Assembly (NCBI GenBank): GCA_013332095.1
Contig: JABENI010000002.1
Location: 1 to 64,000 of the forward strand
Reading direction: 5' to 3'
Length of the DNA: 64,000 bases
From: Candidatus Bathyoplasma sp. NZ
Lineage (GTDB): Bacteria > Bacillota_I > Bacilli_A > MAG-NZ
The position numbers and the translations under genes were made by a program. This document shows positions 60,121-64,000 of this stretch, piece after piece. Each line of letters begins with the position of its first letter. Position 1 is the first letter of the stretch. The notes beneath the pieces are model-generated. The model worked only from the letters and a program-made list of their open reading frames with translations, searched no databases and was not told where the DNA came from.

Positions 60121-60510
60121 TTACTTCTTAGATTCAATTTTCAATTTAAACATATTAATTATTTTAGGAATCCATGGCATTAAAGAATCAATGATATCAC
60201 TGGTATCACTCTCCAAATCATGCTCTTTTAAATATGTTCTAAGTATGCAGGTATCTTTAACTTGTTTTCTTTAGCAGTTTCAACAATTGAATAAATTATA
60301 GAACTCGCTTCTACTCCATTAGGAGTGTTATGAAATAGCCAGTTCTTCTTTCCTATAACATATGGTTTTATACTTTTCTCAGCTGCATTATTATCTATAG
60401 TCAAAATAACCATCAAGAAGATAATTTTTAAATCTAGATATTTTATTTCTATGCAAATTGAGCCAATCCTCAAATTTATCCAATAGATCTCTTTCGAAAC
60501 TCCAGAAAGA
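60121..60510 (-). pseudogene. IS66-family transposase, C-terminal fragment
   Basis: The minus strand encodes TIDNNAAEKSIKPYVIGKKN, WLFHNTPNGVEASSIIYSIV and ETAKENKLK, the hallmark C-terminal part of IS66 TnpC (IDNNxAERxIKPFVIGRKNWLFxNTPxGAxAS). After a frameshift near 60235, RTYLKEHDLESDTSDIIDSL and MPWIPKIINMFKLKIESKK follow, ending at a TAA (60121-60123). Preceding broken pieces (FEDWLNLHRNKISRFKNYLL) fit the segment just before. The first two-thirds of the transposase are missing. Confidence 0.8.
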
Positions 60511-60960
60511 AGTTCCACTCCAGCGATAAGGTTAAAACGTAAAGCAAAACGCTTTCTCCGTCATCATATTTCTCAAACAAATCGTGATGCTTTTCATCAA
60601 TATCATTCTTTAGTTTTTCAAAAACATCATCTCTCTCTTTTTCTGCAACAACAAAATGACAGTAAATTGATTCATTACTTACCAAATATTCCATTAACAT
60701 GGTTTGTGCTTCTATTGACCTATTTTCAATTTTAGGCATATTTAGATATTTGTGTAAATCACTACTAATATCTCTTACGGCACTTTTATAATTTCCAAAC
60801 TCTTCGTCTGTTTCAATATACTTAGTAGAATAATGAGAGATGTTAATGTTTCCTCTAGTTGATTAGTACTTCTTTATATTTTTCTATATTAATCAAAAGA
60901 TATGTTTTATCTATACTTTCATCATCAAATTGATCATTCACAATTACATTAGTATTTTCA
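60500..60960 (-). pseudogene. Fragments of an unrecognised gene
   Basis: The longest open stretch (60476-60739, running on upstream in frame to about 60850) reads SHYSTKYIETDEEFGNYKSA, VRDISSDLHKYLNMPKIENR, CHFVVAEKERDDVFEKLKND. Upstream, in shifted frames, IVNDQFDDESIDKTYLLINI and TNQLEETLTSLIILL appear. The 3' end runs directly into the IS66 fragment. Acidic and soluble; family unknown. It may be a small gene truncated by IS66 insertion. Confidence 0.4.
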
Positions 60961-61741
60961 TAGTTTATTCTCCTTAAAATAAGAGTTACTGCTCGCACTA
61001 AAATTCTAGTACAAAAATTTGGGCTCTATCCTATCCAATTTCACTTTCATAAAATCAGAGAATATCCTAATAACTTCCCTCATTTTTTACACGATATTTT
61101 CCGGATATTTTATATAGGTCTCAACGATTTTTATAAACAGATGGATTATTCCTTAAATTATCTTCAACATTACTCGAAAGTTAATAGCCATAAAACTCAA
61201 TATTTAAGAACAATAGAATCCAAGACCCTACTTTAGAAACACATTTTTTTAAAATCGTAATTTTATTTATCTTTTTTTTCTATATTATTTTATAACTTTT
61301 ATTATTTTCATTAATTAATCAATTTTTTTTCAAGTGTTTATTCTCTACTGTCTGAAAAAACTGATATTGTAAAACTATAAATAAGGTATCGATCGTTCAT
61401 TATTTGCATATGCTTCAATATTTCCCTAAATCAAGGGAAAATCAGTAATCACCTTTTTCGGAGGCGCTACTTTTTCCATACTCCGAAATTTCGACATAAA
61501 AAATGTTACTTTGACAAAATTTTACTTTTTTCAAGCGATTTTTTTCTTTTTTTATCGACTAAATAATTACGCTAAATGTTAAATAAAAAAATTATTGATT
61601 TATATGAAAAAATATGTTATTTTCCTTATATGCAAATTATTTTACAATATAATACTAAAATTCTGATATTATGATTTTTTTTATTTCCTAAAATTTTTAA
61701 TTACTAATAATTTGTATAAAAAAAAGAAAATGGAGGTAGTT
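60961..61741. other. AT-rich intergenic region with hairpins upstream of the PPC-domain gene
   Basis: No gene is visible. Two structures are noticeable: CCCTAAATCAAGGG (about 61423-61437), and an 8-bp inverted repeat TTTCGGAG / CTCCGAAA with a 17-base loop (about 61456-61489). A -10-like TATAAT is present near 61647. The leader of the next gene ends in GGAGG, six bases before its ATG. Confidence 0.4.
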
Positions 61742-64000
61742 ATGTTTAAGAAGATTATAGGTGTTTTATTAATGTGTTTTTTGTTTGCGAACATGAATTT
61801 AGTAGTTTTTGCCAATGAAAAAGAAATTGAAAAAAATTACACAAATAAAGTGGATGCTTTCAAAAAGACTAAGATTACAAAAAAAAATGAAGAATTACAG
61901 AAAGAAAAAGAATTACCTGATGAAATATTACAGAAAGAAAAAAAATTGCCTGATGGAGTATTACAAAAAGAAAAAAAATTTCCCGATAAAGTATCACAGA
62001 AAGAAAAAAAGTTGTCCGATAAAGTAAAAAAAATGATAGAAAGAGATAAAATAACATCAAAAGACAACGACAAAAAGTCATTTAGTAAAGACGATAATAA
62101 CAATATGATTATAAGGACTGAAAGTTCAATAAGAAATGACATAAATTCGCCGTACTATATTAATGTAGGGTCAACCTACTCTGGTTTGTCAATTAATCCT
62201 AGCGGCGATGAAGATTTTTTTAAATTTACAGCTCCTAACTACGGAGTGTATTCAATATATACAACAGGTAGCACTGATACTTATGGATATTTAATGAGTA
62301 GTAGCGGAAACACCACTTACGCATCTAATGATGATGCCGGCCCAAGTACCAACTTTATGATAAAGCGTACACTTACTGCTGGACGAACTTATATGATTAA
62401 AGTAAGAGGTTATAATTCTCGCACCACCGGTTCATATACTATAACAGTAGAACCAGAAGTTTCTCCAGACCAATACGAAAACAATGATAGTGTAAGCAGT
62501 GCTACTTCTATACCCCATTCCAATAATACTGTGTTCTATTATCCTACGTTACATACGTTTTATGATGTAGATTACTTTAAATTTACTATCAATGTCAAGT
62601 CCGGTTTAGATATTGATATGACAAGTATTCCCAGCGGAAGAGACTATGATATGAGACTATACAATGATCGTGGAAATACTCTAGCATCTGCAGTACTCGG
62701 AGGTTCCTTAGACGAAAATATTAGTACAGATAATTTGCTTGCAGGAACATATTACATAAAAGTTTACTCCCATAATGGTTTCAGCGATAGCAATACTTAT
62801 AGACTTGCCATCAAATTGGAGCCTCATGCTAATCCAGACCAATACGAAATCAATGATAGTATGAGTACCGCTACGACTATAAATAGTGGTACAAATTTAT
62901 ATCCTACGTTGCATACGGATAATGATATAGATTACTTTAAATTTTCTATCGACACCATGTCCAGTTTAGAACTTGATATGACAAGTATTCCCAGCGATAC
63001 TGACTATAACATCATACTATATGATTCTAATGGAAATACAATAGAAAGTTCACTAAATGGAAGTAACAGAAGCGAAAATATTGATGAGGATAGTTTGCTT
63101 GCAGGAACATACTACATAAAAGTTTATTCATATAGAAATTCCACCGATAGCAATACCTATAAACTTGCCATCGAATTGGAAACTCATGCTAATCCAGACG
63201 AATATGAAAGCAATGATAGCATGAGTACCGCTACAACTATAGATAATGGCACAAGTTTATATTCTACTTTGGATACGCATGAGGATAGTAGTAAAATCAA
63301 CAGTAGCATTAACGGCACAAGTTTATATTCTACGTTGCATACTCATGAGGATATAGATTACTTTAAGTTTGATATTAGCAGCATTTCCGGTATAGAGATA
63401 GATCTGACAAATATTCCAAGCAATACAGATTATGACATCATTCTATATGATTCTGATGGAACTCAAATAGCATATTCAGAATATTCAAGTAACAGCAGTG
63501 AAAATATTAAAGAGGATAATTTGCCTGCAGGAAAATATTATATAAAAGTGTATTCCTTTACTGGTTACAGCGATAGCATTGCATATAAACTGTATTTAGC
63601 AGTTACATCTCCTGATATTACAATTAATGGTAGAATACAATACAATGTTTATGAAAATTTTGAGGTTTATGACAAGCGTAATGATACTGATTATCCTAAC
63701 AAACCTTATGTTGAAGATTTAAGTAACTATAATATAAGTATTTATGATAAAGATTTGATATATCATGATTTGTTGGCTACTACAACCACTGATGCTGATG
63801 GTAAATTTTCTACCACATTTAATAATCAAAATTTTGATAATGTGGATATTTTTATTAAAGTTACATTGGATAATGAAATTGTCAACATTACCAAAATTGG
63901 AAATGATGGAGATACATATTTTTGGAACAGTCGTGTTGAAAGAAATTTACAAAATGCTACAACATACGATTTTGATACATTCATTATGGATGATACCCGT
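61742..64000 (+). CDS. Large secreted protein with Lys-rich repeats and PPC-type domains (C-terminus outside window)
   Basis: The ATG at 61742 follows GGAGGTAGTT. 753 codons are open to the window edge. Signal peptide (MFKKIIGVLLMCFLFANMNL...VFA, ~1-25); four 11-residue repeats (LQKEKELPDEI, LQKEKKLPDGV, LQKEKKFPDKV, SQKEKKLSDKV; ~52-95) forming a charged helix; then four bacterial pre-peptidase C-terminal (PPC)-like beta domains (~135-240, 245-365, 368-485, 490-625) with the DEYExNDSMSTAT ... DIDYFKF ... LLAGTYYIKVYS pattern. The last has a local duplication (GTSLYSTLDTHED / GTSLYSTLHTHED). A carboxypeptidase-regulatory-like domain may start at ~640 (TTTDADGKFSTTF). PPC domains usually accompany secreted proteases or cell-surface proteins; no catalytic domain is visible yet. 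Confidence 0.85.
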   Translation, partial: MFKKIIGVLLMCFLFANMNLVVFANEKEIEKNYTNKVDAFKKTKITKKNEELQKEKELPDEILQKEKKLPDGVLQKEKKFPDKVSQKEKKLSDKVKKMIERDKITSKDNDKKSFSKDDNNNMIIRTESSIRNDINSPYYINVGSTYSGLSINPSGDEDFFKFTAPNYGVYSIYTTGSTDTYGYLMSSSGNTTYASNDDAGPSTNFMIKRTLTAGRTYMIKVRGYNSRTTGSYTITVEPEVSPDQYENNDSVSSATSIPHSNNTVFYYPTLHTFYDVDYFKFTINVKSGLDIDMTSIPSGRDYDMRLYNDRGNTLASAVLGGSLDENISTDNLLAGTYYIKVYSHNGFSDSNTYRLAIKLEPHANPDQYEINDSMSTATTINSGTNLYPTLHTDNDIDYFKFSIDTMSSLELDMTSIPSDTDYNIILYDSNGNTIESSLNGSNRSENIDEDSLLAGTYYIKVYSYRNSTDSNTYKLAIELETHANPDEYESNDSMSTATTIDNGTSLYSTLDTHEDSSKINSSINGTSLYSTLHTHEDIDYFKFDISSISGIEIDLTNIPSNTDYDIILYDSDGTQIAYSEYSSNSSENIKEDNLPAGKYYIKVYSFTGYSDSIAYKLYLAVTSPDITINGRIQYNVYENFEVYDKRNDTDYPNKPYVEDLSNYNISIYDKDLIYHDLLATTTTDADGKFSTTFNNQNFDNVDIFIKVTLDNEIVNITKIGNDGDTYFWNSRVERNLQNATTYDFDTFIMDDTR

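Noticed and set aside
61837-62142. Minus-strand frames rich in Phe/Ser/Leu opposite the Lys-rich repeats
   Set aside because: They are complements of the QKEKKLPD repeats of the plus-strand gene, which has a signal peptide, a ribosome binding site and a long open frame.

Overview
The window is very AT-rich, uses the standard genetic code (TGA is a stop, for example in the MATE gene and the first gene of the 52.6 kb array; Trp is TGG), and looks like a low-GC Firmicute of the Bacilli/Erysipelotrichia/Mollicutes neighbourhood. It is a walled organism (a class A penicillin-binding protein with all catalytic motifs) from a sporulating lineage (SpoIID, a SpoIIQ-like protein and SpoIIR). Gene order follows the Bacillus subtilis chromosome in several blocks: gdpP-rplI-dnaB, rpsF-ssb-rpsR, prfA/prmC/ywlC/spoIIR/ywlB-like/rpiB/atp, spoIID-spoIIQ and rpsL-rpsG-fusA-tuf. 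The genus cannot be named from this sequence alone.

Region 1 (1-20.5 kb, all minus strand) is a surface-protein locus. It holds three intact genes for secreted Ig-like repeat proteins (840, 2863 and 471 aa) and the start of a fourth at the left edge. Each is preceded by the same arrangement: an extended -10 promoter, then a ~0.55-0.75 kb block (U-block) that reads as a decayed gene. Three of the four are followed further upstream by a decayed IS3-family transposase. Two spacers also share a terminator hairpin and a relic of a further gene, so the locus appears to have grown by duplication of a gene-plus-spacer cassette whose spacers then decayed.

Region 2 (20.8-50.8 kb, almost all minus strand) is housekeeping core. 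spoIID-spoIIQ lie behind a candidate sigma-E promoter. The rpiB-atpZ-atpI-atpBEFHAGDC operon encodes a c subunit with Na+-binding-type residues. Then come a GNAT-like gene, spoIIR, ywlC/sua5, prmC, prfA, a MATE transporter, dnaB, rplI, gdpP, rpsR-ssb-rpsF, a hydrolase, ychF, a plus-strand penicillin-binding protein, htrA, tatD, pncC, and the str operon (rpsL, rpsG, fusA, tuf) behind a consensus promoter.

Region 3 (51.0-57.6 kb, plus strand) carries two small membrane proteins, a decayed C-terminal module, and a tandem array of five paralogous membrane-anchored proteins of unknown function. The array has two alternating leader types and a recent ~526 bp exact duplication.

Region 4 (57.6-61.0 kb, minus strand) is a graveyard: a small unknown gene, a frameshifted Sel1-repeat gene, IS3 and IS66 fragments, and a frameshifted EFR1-type flavodoxin/ferredoxin gene. 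Region 5 (61.7 kb to the right edge) is a large secreted protein with lysine-rich repeats and PPC-type domains, running off the window. No tRNA, rRNA or CRISPR array was seen.
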